Below the pieces are notes generated by a model. That model was not told the origin of the DNA and made no database searches. It was given only the letters and a program-made list of their open reading frames with translations. From positions 1,364,001-1,428,000 of the forward strand of contig CAWFPS010000003.1 of the NCBI GenBank assembly GCA_963817905.1: a stretch of 64,000 nt of DNA. The letters run 5' to 3'. This DNA is from VRUE01 sp963817905 (GTDB lineage: Bacteria > Actinomycetota > Thermoleophilia > Solirubrobacterales > 70-9). Positions within the stretch are counted from its first letter, which is position 1; every line of letters begins with the position of its first letter. Shown here piece after piece: positions 1-7,914 of this stretch. The position numbers and the translations under genes are program-made.

Positions 1-2623
1 CGAGCAGGATGTCGTCCTCGCCCGAAGTCAGCCGGACCTGGACCAGCTCGTCGGAGTCGCGGATCTTGATCGCGATGATCCCGTCGGCGCGGATCGGCGT
101 GTTGTAGGCGGTGAACTCGGTCTTCTTGACCAGGCCCTGCGCCGTGGCGAAAACGAGGTACTTGTTCTCGCTGAAGTCGCGGGTGGGGATCACCGCGGTC
201 ACCTTCTCGCCGTCGCGCAGGGGCAGGACGTTGACCAGGGCGCGACCTTTCGAGGTGCGCGAGCCCTCTGGCAGCTCGTAGACCTTGAGCCGGTAGACCT
301 TGCCGCGGTTGGTGAAGAAGAGCAGGAAGTCGTGGGTCGAGCAGATGTGCAGGTGCTCGATGTAGTCGTCCTCCTTCATGTCCATCCCCATCACCCCGCG
401 GCCGCCGCGGTGTTGCTGGCGGTAGGTGGCGAGCGGCAGGCGCTTGGCGTAGCCGGAGTGGGTGATCGAGATCACCATCTGCTGGTCGGCGATCATGTCC
501 TCGATGTTCATGTCGCCCTCGAAATGGGTCACTTCTGTGCGCCGCTCGTCGCCGTAGCGCTTGTCGACCTCGTCGAGCTCTTCGACGATCACCGCGTCGA
601 TCCGGGCCGGATCGCCGAGGATCGAGCGCAGCTCGGCAATCCGCGTGGCGAGTTCCTCGTGCTCCTCGCGCAGCTTGTCGGACTCCAGCGCGGTGAGGCG
701 GGCGAGGCGCATGTCGAGGATCGCCTGCGCCTGCTCCGGAGAGAGCTCGAAGCGCTCGATCAGGCCGGTCTTGGCAGCGTCCGTATCCGACGAGCCCCGG
801 ATCAGCTCGATCACCGCATCGAGGTTGTCGAGCGCAATCAGCAGCCCCTCGAGGATGTGAGCGCGGGCCTCGGCGCGGCGCAGCTCGTACTGGGTGCGCC
901 GGATCACCACCTCGCGCTGGTGGTTGACGTAGTGCTCGATCAGCTCCTTGAGGCTGAGCGTCTTCGGCACACCGTCAACCAGGGCGACCATGTTGACGCC
1001 GAAGGTGTTCTGCATCGCGGTCCGCTTGTAGAGCTGGTTGAGCACCACCTCGGGCGGGTCGCCGCCGCGTTTGGTCTCGATCACGAGCCGCATCCCGGAG
1101 CGGTCGGACTCGTCGCGCAGGTCGGAGATGCCGGTGATCTTTTTGTCGCGAACCAAGTCAGCGATCTTGGTGATCAGGCCGCCGTCGCCGCCCTTCTTGA
1201 CCATGAAGGGAAGCTCGGTGACGATGATCGCGTCGCGGCCGCCCTTGAGCGGCTCGACGTGGGCGCGGGCGCGGACCCGCACCGAGGCGCGGCCGGAGGC
1301 ATAGGCGTCGCGGATCCCTTCGGCGCTCATGATCCCGCCGCCGGGGAAGTCGGGGCCCTTGACGTGCTCCATCAGCCCCTCGAGGTCGATCCCCGGGTTG
1401 GCGATGTAGGCCTTGACCGCCCCGATCGACTCGCTCAGGTTGTGCGGCGGGATATTGGTCGCCATGCCGACCGCGATCCCGGCCGAGCCGTTGACCAGCA
1501 GGTTCGGGAAGCGGGCGGGGAGCACCAGCGGCTCCTGCTGTGACTCGTCGTAGTTCGGCCCCCACTCAACCGTGTCCGCCTCGATGTCCCGCAGCAGCTC
1601 GGTCGAGAGCCGCGGCAGCCGGGCCTCGGTGTTGTGGCTGACAAATCCGTTTGTCAGGAACGAGTGGTCTTCTGTCTCGACTCGCACCGAGTAGACCGGC
1701 TGCACCCCCGCATCGACGACGGACTCCACCTCGGCGTAGAAGTAGTCGCCGGTGACCAGCGGTGTGACGACGTCGCGGACCTCTTGCGACTGGATCCGCT
1801 CGAGGATCGCGGTGCTGGTCGCGACTGAAACTGCTGCACTACCAGGAGTAAGGGACTCGCCCTCCGAGCGTAGGTACCTGCCAACTAGAGCATCGGCATC
1901 CTGGGCTGGAAGCGGGTCAACCTGGGAGCGGGCGACCAGCACTCGATCGCCGGGCTCAATCTCCTCCAGGAGCTTCCAGAGGAGAAGCGGTACGCCGGCC
2001 ATGTCGACGAGGCAGAGCAGGGGGTGGTTGTGGGTCCCTGTGACTTCGTGGCCTTGGGCTGTGCGAAGCCGGAGGGTCGGGTGGTCTCCGGAATGAAAAA
2101 GCTTCGAAGCCGGGACCGGGCGGCCAAGCCTGTCGAGTACCTCAAGGTCGATCTCGTTGTCTGAGTTCGGCTCCGCGGCCTCAACGATCGAATCGATCCG
2201 CACTGTGCCCTGTGGGGTCGCTACACGTGTATCCCCGCTGACGCAGTACCTCATCGCCGCTGGCGGATCGTCGTCGATCGAGCCGAAGTTGCCCTGGCCG
2301 TCGACCAGCATGTAGCGCAGCGAGAAGGGCTGCGCCATGCGGGCCAGGGTGTCGTAGATGGCGCTGTCGCCGTGCGGGTGGTACTTGCCCATTACCTCGC
2401 CGACGATGAAGGCGGACTTTCGGTAGGGCCGGTTGGGCTGCAGGGCGAGGTCGTGCATCGCGTAGAGCACCCGGCGGTGAACCGGCTTGAGCCCGTCGCG
2501 CACGTCGGGCAGTGCCCGGCCGACGATCACGCTCATCGCGTAGTCGAGATACGACGAGCGCATCTCGGTGGTCAGCTCGCGCTCCTCGATCCGCCCCCCG
2601 GTGAGTGCTTCGGCGCCCTCCAC
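1..2623 (-). CDS. gyrA: DNA gyrase subunit A, intein-containing, 3' end beyond window
   Basis: GyrA is the breakage-reunion subunit of gyrase, which introduces negative supercoils together with GyrB. The frame starts at a GTG at 2623, behind a G-rich ribosome-binding stretch and 33 bases after the gyrB stop. The N-terminus contains the conserved YLDYAMSVIVGRALPDVRDG region. The active-site tyrosine lies in AMRY, residue 126, and the intein begins directly after it; the host protein resumes as TEARLPRL. About 669 host residues are visible, so part of the C-terminal beta-propeller lies outside the window. The gyrB-gyrA order and spacing indicate one transcript. The call is certain; only the far end is unseen. 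Confidence 0.97.
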   Translation of the reverse strand, partial: MEGAEALTGGRIEERELTTEMRSSYLDYAMSVIVGRALPDVRDGLKPVHRRVLYAMHDLALQPNRPYRKSAFIVGEVMGKYHPHGDSAIYDTLARMAQPFSLRYMLVDGQGNFGSIDDDPPAAMRYCVSGDTRVATPQGTVRIDSIVEAAEPNSDNEIDLEVLDRLGRPVPASKLFHSGDHPTLRLRTAQGHEVTGTHNHPLLCLVDMAGVPLLLWKLLEEIEPGDRVLVARSQVDPLPAQDADALVGRYLRSEGESLTPGSAAVSVATSTAILERIQSQEVRDVVTPLVTGDYFYAEVESVVDAGVQPVYSVRVETEDHSFLTNGFVSHNTEARLPRLSTELLRDIEADTVEWGPNYDESQQEPLVLPARFPNLLVNGSAGIAVGMATNIPPHNLSESIGAVKAYIANPGIDLEGLMEHVKGPDFPGGGIMSAEGIRDAYASGRASVRVRARAHVEPLKGGRDAIIVTELPFMVKKGGDGGLITKIADLVRDKKITGISDLRDESDRSGMRLVIETKRGGDPPEVVLNQLYKRTAMQNTFGVNMVALVDGVPKTLSLKELIEHYVNHQREVVIRRTQYELRRAEARAHILEGLLIALDNLDAVIELIRGSSDTDAAKTGLIERFELSPEQAQAILDMRLARLTALESDKLREEHEELATRIAELRSILGDPARIDAVIVEELDEVDKRYGDERRTEVTHFEGDMNIEDMIADQQMVISITHSGYAKRLPLATYRQQHRGGRGVMGMDMKEDDYIEHLHICSTHDFLLFFTNRGKVYRLKVYELPEGSRTSKGRALVNVLPLRDGEKVTAVIPTRDFSENKYLVFATAQGLVKKTEFTAYNTPIRADGIIAIKIRDSDELVQVRLTSGEDDILL
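1631..2245 (-). other. GyrA mini-intein (205 aa)
   Basis: This in-frame insertion of 615 bases lies between AMRY and TEARL of GyrA, the insertion point known from mycobacterial GyrA inteins. It begins with Cys (CVSGDTRVATPQG, block A), has a block B histidine motif (GTHNHPLLCL) and ends FLTNGFVSHN, followed by Thr as the +1 nucleophile. Cys1, the TxxH histidine, the terminal His-Asn and the +1 Thr are all present, so protein splicing should work. At 205 residues there is no room for a homing endonuclease, so it is a mini-intein. The stretches PNSDNEIDLEVLDR and AGVQPVYSVRVETEDHSF closely resemble the Mycobacterium xenopi GyrA intein as I recall it. The splice boundaries are read directly from the sequence. 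Confidence 0.95.
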
Positions 2624-2656
2624 TAGATCAACCCCCCCTCGGCCTGGCGGCCCTCG

Positions 2657-5083
2657 CTAGACGTCAAGGAACCGCACCTCCTTCGCGTGACGCTCGATGA
2701 AGGCCTTGCGCGGCTCGACCTTGTCGCCCATCAGGTCGGTGAAGATCTTCTCGGCCATCGCCGCGTCGTCGATCTGGACCCGCTCGAGCGTGCGGCTGGC
2801 CGGGTCCATCGTCGTCTCGCGCAGCTGTTCGGCGTTCATCTCGCCGAGACCCTTGAAGCGCTGCATGCTGACGCCCTGGCGGGCCAGCTCCATCACCATC
2901 CGGCGCAGCTCGGCGAAGGACTCGGCGGTCTTCTCTTTGCCGTCGAGCGAGACCTTGAACGGCGGGCGGCCCACCTGGCTGAGCAGCTCACGGTGGGACT
3001 CGACCAGGCGGCGGTAGTCGTGGGACTCGACCAGATCGGCCGAGAGCTCGAAGGTCTTGGCGAGGCCGTCGCGGCGGTGAACCGCGCGGACGAGGATTTC
3101 ATCGCCGGATTCGGAGACGATCTCGGTGTCGAAGGGCTCGACCTCGCCGGCCTCGCCGTTGAGAACCTCTTTCACTGCGGCCAGCGTGGTCGCGCCGCGG
3201 TCGAGCACTTCCGATTCGCCGAGGAAGCGGACCATCTCGTGGCCGTAGTCGGCCTGCAGCGAGTCGGCCCAGCCCTCGTGCTCCTTGAGCCGTCGGTTGA
3301 AGCGCTGCCAGCGGGTCGCGGTCAGCTTGTGCCCTTCGCCCGCGGCGTCGGTCACCTCCATCTGCTCGAGCTTGTCGCGCAGCAGCAACTCCTCCAGCTC
3401 GGACTCCTTCTCGACGTAGGTTTCCTGCTTGCCGTTCTTCAGCTTGTAGAGCGGCGGCTTGGCGATGTAGATGTAACCGGCCTCGATCAGCTCGGGCATC
3501 TCGCGGTAGAGGAAGGTGAGCACGAGGGTGCGGATGTGGGCGCCGTCGACGTCGGCGTCGGTCATCAGCACGACCTTGTGGTAGCGGGCCTCTTTGACGT
3601 CGAACTCCTCGCGGATGCCGGTGCCGACAGCGGTGATCAGGGCCTGGATCTCGTTGTTAGAGAGGACCTTGTCGATCCGCGCCTTCTCGACGTTGATGAT
3701 CTTGCCGCGCAGGGGCAGGACAGCCTGGGTGTTGCGATCGCGGCCCTGCTTGGCCGAGCCGCCGGCGGAATCGCCCTCGACGATGAACAGCTCCGCCAGG
3801 GCCGGGTCGCGGACCGTGCAGTCGGCGAGCTTGCCCGGCAGGGTCGAGTTCTCCAGCGCCGACTTGCGGCGGGTCAGGTCGCGGGCTTTGCGGGCGGCCT
3901 GGCGGGCGCGCGCCGCGTCGACCGCCTTGCCGACGATCCGTTTCGCCTCGCCCGGGTTCTCCTCGAAGAACTCGCCAAGCTTGCGGTTGACCGACTCCTT
4001 GACCAGGCCCTCGATCGGCGGGTTGCCGAGCTTGGTCTTGGTCTGTCCCTCGAACTGGGGGTCGGCCAGCTTGACCGAGATAACCGCGGTCAGGCCCTCG
4101 CGCACGTCGTCCCCGGTGAGGTTCTCGTCTTTCTCTTTGAGCAGCCCTTTGCCGCGCGCGTAGGAATTGAGCGTGCGGGTCAGGGCTGAGCGGAAGCCGG
4201 AGAGGTGAGAGCCGCCCTCGTGGGTGTTGATGTTGTTGGCGAAGCTGAAGATCGATTCCTGGTAGGAGGAGTTCCACTGCATCGCCACCTCGACCTGCCC
4301 CTCCTCGGTCTCGTTCTCGAAGAAGACCGTCTTGCGGTGCAGCGCGTCCTTGTTCTCGTTGAGGTGGGCGACGAAGTCGACGATGCCGCCCTCGTAGTGG
4401 AAGGTGTCGCTCTCGCCGCCGGCGCGCTCGTCGACCAGGTCGATCTTGAGGCCGCGGGTGAGAAAGGCGGTCTCGCGCAGCCGCTCGGCCAGGGTCGCGT
4501 AGTCGAACTCGAGCTCGTCGAAGATCTCGGCGTCGGGAAGGAAGGTGATCGTGGTGCCGTGCGAGTCGCTTGCCTCGCCGCGGTGAAGGTCCGCCTGCGG
4601 CCTGCCGCGCTCGTAGTCCTGGGTCCAGATCGCTCCCTCGCTGTTGATTTCAAGATGGAGCTTCTCGGAGAGCGCGTTGACGACCGAGATGCCGACTCCG
4701 TGCAGCCCGCCGGAGACCTTGTATCCCTCGCCCCCGAACTTGCCGCCGGCATGGAGTGTGGTCAGCACGACCTCGGCCGCGGGCCGCTTCTCTTTCTCCA
4801 TTTCGCCGACCGGGATACCCCGGCCGTCGTCGATGACGGTGCAGCTGTTGTCGGGGTGCAGGACGACGCGAACGTTTTCGCAGAAGCCGGCGATCGCCTC
4901 GTCGACCGAGTTGTCGAGCACCTCGTAGACCAGGTGGTGGAGGCCGCGCGGCCCGGTCGAGCCGATGTACATGCCGGGTCGCTTGCGAACCGCTTCCAGA
5001 CCCTCGAGGACGGTGATGTCCTTGGCGCCGTAGGACTCCGAGCCGCCTTTTTTCTGCGCGGCCTTATTCGTCTTCTCAGGCAA
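2657..5083 (-). CDS. gyrB: DNA gyrase subunit B
   Basis: GyrB is the ATPase subunit of gyrase. The 808-residue protein shows the GHKL ATP site (EVLDNSVDEA near residue 55, DDGRGIPV, GGLHGVGISVVNALS), the TOPRIM motifs EGDSAGGSA and DADVDGAHIRTL, and the C-terminal QRFKGLGEMN motif. Most actinobacterial GyrB proteins are near 650-690 residues; this one has about 165 extra residues between the KPPLYKLKNGK segment and RFKGLGEMN, the place where E. coli-type GyrB is also longer. It is the first gene before gyrA. A hairpin sits in its 5' leader at 5111-5147. No intein is seen in it. Confidence 0.98.
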   Translation of the reverse strand: MPEKTNKAAQKKGGSESYGAKDITVLEGLEAVRKRPGMYIGSTGPRGLHHLVYEVLDNSVDEAIAGFCENVRVVLHPDNSCTVIDDGRGIPVGEMEKEKRPAAEVVLTTLHAGGKFGGEGYKVSGGLHGVGISVVNALSEKLHLEINSEGAIWTQDYERGRPQADLHRGEASDSHGTTITFLPDAEIFDELEFDYATLAERLRETAFLTRGLKIDLVDERAGGESDTFHYEGGIVDFVAHLNENKDALHRKTVFFENETEEGQVEVAMQWNSSYQESIFSFANNINTHEGGSHLSGFRSALTRTLNSYARGKGLLKEKDENLTGDDVREGLTAVISVKLADPQFEGQTKTKLGNPPIEGLVKESVNRKLGEFFEENPGEAKRIVGKAVDAARARQAARKARDLTRRKSALENSTLPGKLADCTVRDPALAELFIVEGDSAGGSAKQGRDRNTQAVLPLRGKIINVEKARIDKVLSNNEIQALITAVGTGIREEFDVKEARYHKVVLMTDADVDGAHIRTLVLTFLYREMPELIEAGYIYIAKPPLYKLKNGKQETYVEKESELEELLLRDKLEQMEVTDAAGEGHKLTATRWQRFNRRLKEHEGWADSLQADYGHEMVRFLGESEVLDRGATTLAAVKEVLNGEAGEVEPFDTEIVSESGDEILVRAVHRRDGLAKTFELSADLVESHDYRRLVESHRELLSQVGRPPFKVSLDGKEKTAESFAELRRMVMELARQGVSMQRFKGLGEMNAEQLRETTMDPASRTLERVQIDDAAMAEKIFTDLMGDKVEPRKAFIERHAKEVRFLDV

Positions 5084-5110
5084 TTAGTCCCTTCCCCTTC
5101 TCATAGAAAA

Positions 5111-5147
5111 CCCCGACCGCCTGGACACTTTCTGGGCACGGTCGGGG
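5111..5147 (-). terminator. Hairpin with T-tract in the gyrB leader
   Basis: On the minus strand, CCCCGACCG (5147-5139) pairs with CGGTCGGGG (5119-5111) across a 19-base loop and is followed by TTTTCTATG. It lies 28 bases before the gyrB start and about 90 bases after the dciA stop. It may be a weak intrinsic terminator for the recF-dciA transcript or an attenuator in the gyrB leader. The pairing is read directly from the sequence; the function is inferred. The AT-rich stretch at about 5203-5246 could hold the gyrB promoter, but I could not pick convincing -35 and -10 boxes. Confidence 0.5.
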
Positions 5148-5239
5148 CAGAAACGCAAGTTGACATAAGGATACCAGTTCGGACCCCTCTCCGGCCCTGC
5201 GGAAAGAAATAAAAGGCCTGCAAATCTGCACAATTTAAA

Positions 5240-5545
5240 TTACTTTTCGGCATCTCTCACACGAAAGCGCAAACTCTTCGGCGCGCGCTCGCCCAGCTCG
5301 CCTCGCAAGCGCTCCAGAAGCTGGCCTTGCATCAGATCCAACTCCTGCGCCCAGACGGAATCCGAGCAGCCCACGGTGACCTCGCCGGCGCGTTCGGAGA
5401 CCGGGCTGGCGACTGCGGCGATTCGCTCGCCGACAACCTCGGCCCAGGCAGACTGCACCGCGGCGAGCGGCGTCTTCGGGGCCGCCTGCTGGAGCGCTGC
5501 CCGCAGGGCATTTGCGGCGGGGCGGGGCGCGCGGCGGTGGCTCAT
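5240..5545 (-). CDS. dciA: DciA-like DUF721 protein
   Basis: This is a 101-residue DUF721 (DciA) family protein. DciA proteins help load the replicative helicase DnaB in bacteria that lack DnaC/DnaI. The core AVQSAWAEVVGERIAAVASP and the following EVTVGCSDSVWAQELDLM segment match the family pattern. The ATG at 5545 overlaps the recF stop as ATGA, so it is translationally coupled to recF. A longer open frame reaches to 6202 but is only the alternative frame of recF; the ATGA start fits the family length. Its position between recF and gyrB is the usual actinobacterial one. A second, DnaI-like loader lies at 55616. Confidence 0.88.
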   Translation of the reverse strand: MSHRRAPRPAANALRAALQQAAPKTPLAAVQSAWAEVVGERIAAVASPVSERAGEVTVGCSDSVWAQELDLMQGQLLERLRGELGERAPKSLRFRVRDAEK

Positions 5546-6633
5546 GCTGCCGCGGCCTCCTCGTCCAACAGCGGCATCCGCACGACCCTGCCGATCGAGG
5601 CCGCCGGCAACGAGTCCTCCGAAGCGGCGCTCAGCAGAGCCTGGCCGCCATCGCCGAGCCGCTCGACCAAACGCTGGCGGCGGTCTGGGTCGAGCTCGCT
5701 CATTACGTCGTCGAGCAGCAGCAGCGGGACGACCTGCCGGGCCGTGATCAGTACGTGGCGCTCGGCGAAGAGCAGGGACAGCAGGGCCGCCCGCTGCTGG
5801 CCCTGCGAGCCGTAGCGGCGCAGCGAGCGGCCCTGCGTGGCGATCTTGAGCTCGTCGAGGTGCGGGCCCCAAGAGGTGCGGCCGAGGCGCAGGTCCGCCT
5901 CGCGCCGCTCCCCCAGGCCCACCCGAATCTCCTCCGCCGTGCCGGTGGCACGCGGCGCGTATTCGAGCTCCCCCCCACCCTCGAGGCCGAGCTCCTCGGC
6001 GGCGAGGGCAAACGGGCCGGCGAGCTCCCCAACGGCCTCGGCCCGCGCGGCGGCCAGCGCGGCGGCGGCCTCGGCCAGCGCCGCGTCCCAGGTGTCGAGC
6101 TGGGACGGGGCCCCTTGTCCCGCGGCGAGGCGGGCGACCATCGCATTGCGCTGGGCCAGTGCCTGGCCGAAGCGCTGGCGCAGCGCGGCGCGGCGCGGCC
6201 AACGCGCCGCGACAAAGCCGTCGATGTGCGCTCGCCGCTCCGCCGGCGGGCCCTTGACCAGGCTGAGGCGATCGGGGGAGAAGACCGCCACCGGGGGTCG
6301 GCTGCGGGCAAGGGTCGCGGGGTCCGCAGCGCTGCCGTCGAGCAGGTGGCGGCGTCCCTCGGTGCGGCTCACCGAGGCGAGCAGGTGGCGCTCGATCCCA
6401 TCCTCATCGCGGATCGTCGCTTCGGCGCGGGCAAAGGAGCCGCCGAAGGGGATCAGGTCACGGCGGTCCGCAGTCCGAAACGAGCGCCCGGTGAGGGCGA
6501 AGTAGAGCGCCTCGAGCAGGTTGGTCTTGCCGACCCCGTTGGGCCCGACCAGGCTGACGATCCCCGGTCCCAGCTCGATCCGGGCCTGCGCCAGGCTCCG
6601 CAGCGGTCTCGCTTCGACGGCGGAGACCAGCAC
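5542..6633 (-). CDS. recF: RecF DNA repair ATPase
   Basis: RecF is an SMC-like ATPase that directs RecA loading at single-strand gaps. The 363-residue protein has Walker A GPNGVGKTNLLE near residue 30, the signature region GSQGQQRAALLSLLFAE and Walker B LLLLDDVMSELD near the C-terminus. The length is normal for RecF. The gap from dnaN is only 7 bases and the 3' end overlaps dciA by 4 bases, so dnaN-recF-dciA is one operon. Confidence 0.96.
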   Translation of the reverse strand: MLVSAVEARPLRSLAQARIELGPGIVSLVGPNGVGKTNLLEALYFALTGRSFRTADRRDLIPFGGSFARAEATIRDEDGIERHLLASVSRTEGRRHLLDGSAADPATLARSRPPVAVFSPDRLSLVKGPPAERRAHIDGFVAARWPRRAALRQRFGQALAQRNAMVARLAAGQGAPSQLDTWDAALAEAAAALAAARAEAVGELAGPFALAAEELGLEGGGELEYAPRATGTAEEIRVGLGERREADLRLGRTSWGPHLDELKIATQGRSLRRYGSQGQQRAALLSLLFAERHVLITARQVVPLLLLDDVMSELDPDRRQRLVERLGDGGQALLSAASEDSLPAASIGRVVRMPLLDEEAAAA

Positions 6634-6640
6634 CGCGAGC

Positions 6641-7747
6641 TCACACGTTGAGGCGGATCGGCATCACCAGGTAGCGGAAGTCTTCGTTGTCGACCGGCTG
6701 TAGCAAGCCCGGCCGCAATGGCGAGATCAGGCGCAGCATCACCTCGTCGCCCTCGACGCTTTCGATCCCTTCGCGGAGGAACTCCGGGTTGAAGCCGATC
6801 TCCAGCGGCTCGCCCTCGAAGGCTGCCGGCATCGTCTCTTCGGCATCGCCGACGTCCGGGGTCGAGGCCGCGATCGTCAGCTCCCCCGGCGCGAAGGAGA
6901 GCCGCAGCGGCGCGTTGCGCTGGGCCAGCTGGCTGATCCGGCGGGTGACGTCGAGCAGCTCGGGTCGCGGCAAGCGCACGTCGTGGTCGTAGGACTCCGG
7001 CAGGAGTTGCCGAAAGTTGGGGAACTGGCCCTCGATCAGCCTCGTGTTGAGGACGATCTCCCCTGCCTTGAAGATGGCCTGGTTGCGCTGCAGGGCGACC
7101 GACACCGTCTCGACCCCGCCGGCGGAGACGATCCGGCCCAGCTCGCGCAGCGCCTTGGCCGGGATGTTCGCCTCGAGCTCGCCGCCGATCGCCGTCTCCA
7201 GCTCGGTGCGCTTGACCGCGAGGCGGTAGGAGTCGGTCGCAACCATGGTCATCTCCGAGCCGCTTGCGCTGACCAAAACCCCGGTCAGGACGGGGCGCAT
7301 ATCGTCGCGCGAAGCGGCCCGAGCGACGAGGTCCACCGTGGCGGCGAGTGCCGCGGCCGGAATCGAGAGCGGCTCGCCCTCCTCCTCCGGAAAGGTAGGG
7401 AAATCCTCGCTGGGGAGGACGCGAAGGTGGAAGCTCGAGCTGCCGCTGCGGATCTCGACGTCGCGCTCGCTCTCGCGCAGCTCGATCTCCACCGCCGAGT
7501 CGCCCAAGGAGCGGGAGAGCTCGGCAAGTAGGCGGCCGGGAAGGAGGACCGCGCCGCTACCGTCGGCTTCGGCGCCGAGCTTCGTCTTCATCCCCATCTC
7601 GAGATCCGTTGCGCAGAGACTGACGCCGTCGCCGTCGGCGCTGAGGAGGATGCCTGAGAGCGACTGGGTCGCGGCGCGCGTTGAGACGGCCCTGGAGACG
7701 ACCGAGAGCTTTGCGACGAGCTCGTCTCGTTTGGTTGTCAGCTTCAA
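6641..7747 (-). CDS. dnaN: DNA polymerase III sliding clamp (beta)
   Basis: This is the beta clamp that tethers DNA polymerase III. The 368-residue protein begins MKLTTKRDELVAKLSVVSRAV and ends in the clamp signature DNEDFRYLVMPIRLN. Family segments such as SILLSADGDGVSLCATDLEMG (here GILLSADGDG) and MVATDSYRLAVKRTEL are present, consistent with the three-domain fold. It lies just downstream of the dnaA/oriC spacer and 7 bases before recF. There is no anomaly in length or start. Confidence 0.97.
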   Translation of the reverse strand: MKLTTKRDELVAKLSVVSRAVSTRAATQSLSGILLSADGDGVSLCATDLEMGMKTKLGAEADGSGAVLLPGRLLAELSRSLGDSAVEIELRESERDVEIRSGSSSFHLRVLPSEDFPTFPEEEGEPLSIPAAALAATVDLVARAASRDDMRPVLTGVLVSASGSEMTMVATDSYRLAVKRTELETAIGGELEANIPAKALRELGRIVSAGGVETVSVALQRNQAIFKAGEIVLNTRLIEGQFPNFRQLLPESYDHDVRLPRPELLDVTRRISQLAQRNAPLRLSFAPGELTIAASTPDVGDAEETMPAAFEGEPLEIGFNPEFLREGIESVEGDEVMLRLISPLRPGLLQPVDNEDFRYLVMPIRLNV

Positions 7748-7914
7748 GTGATCGATGCCTTCTTGAGTTGGATTAGGACTTGTGGAAAAACGCGAGACAG
7801 CGGCCTAGTCCGCACTGGGTAGCGGTTCGTGGGCTGTGGAGGGAACTGTGGGAAAGCATTGATTCTTACAGTGCCAGCGGCGGTCAGGCTCGCCCTGTGG
7901 AGTAGCTGTGGATT
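7748..7914. other. Putative oriC: DnaA-box-like cluster between dnaA and dnaN
   Basis: The 136-base dnaA-dnaN spacer plus the last codons of dnaA hold five copies of TGTGGA/TGTGGG. They lie at about 7780-7788 (TTGTGGAAA), 7834-7842 (CTGTGGAGG), 7846-7854 (CTGTGGGAA), 7894-7903 (CCTGTGGAGT) and 7905-7914 (GCTGTGGATT). This is the complement of the DnaA box core TCCACA. Clustering and location fit an actinobacterial oriC, although individual boxes deviate from TTATCCACA and the spacer is short. The other candidate spacer, dnaA-rpmH, shows no such cluster. The location is well supported; the exact extent is inferred. Confidence 0.6.

Noticed and set aside
332..1543. 403-residue open frame on the plus strand
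   Set aside because: Antisense to gyrA; high-GC shadow frame with no family signal.
2687..4189. 500-residue open frame on the plus strand
   Set aside because: Complementary to gyrB; composition is that of a reverse-strand shadow.
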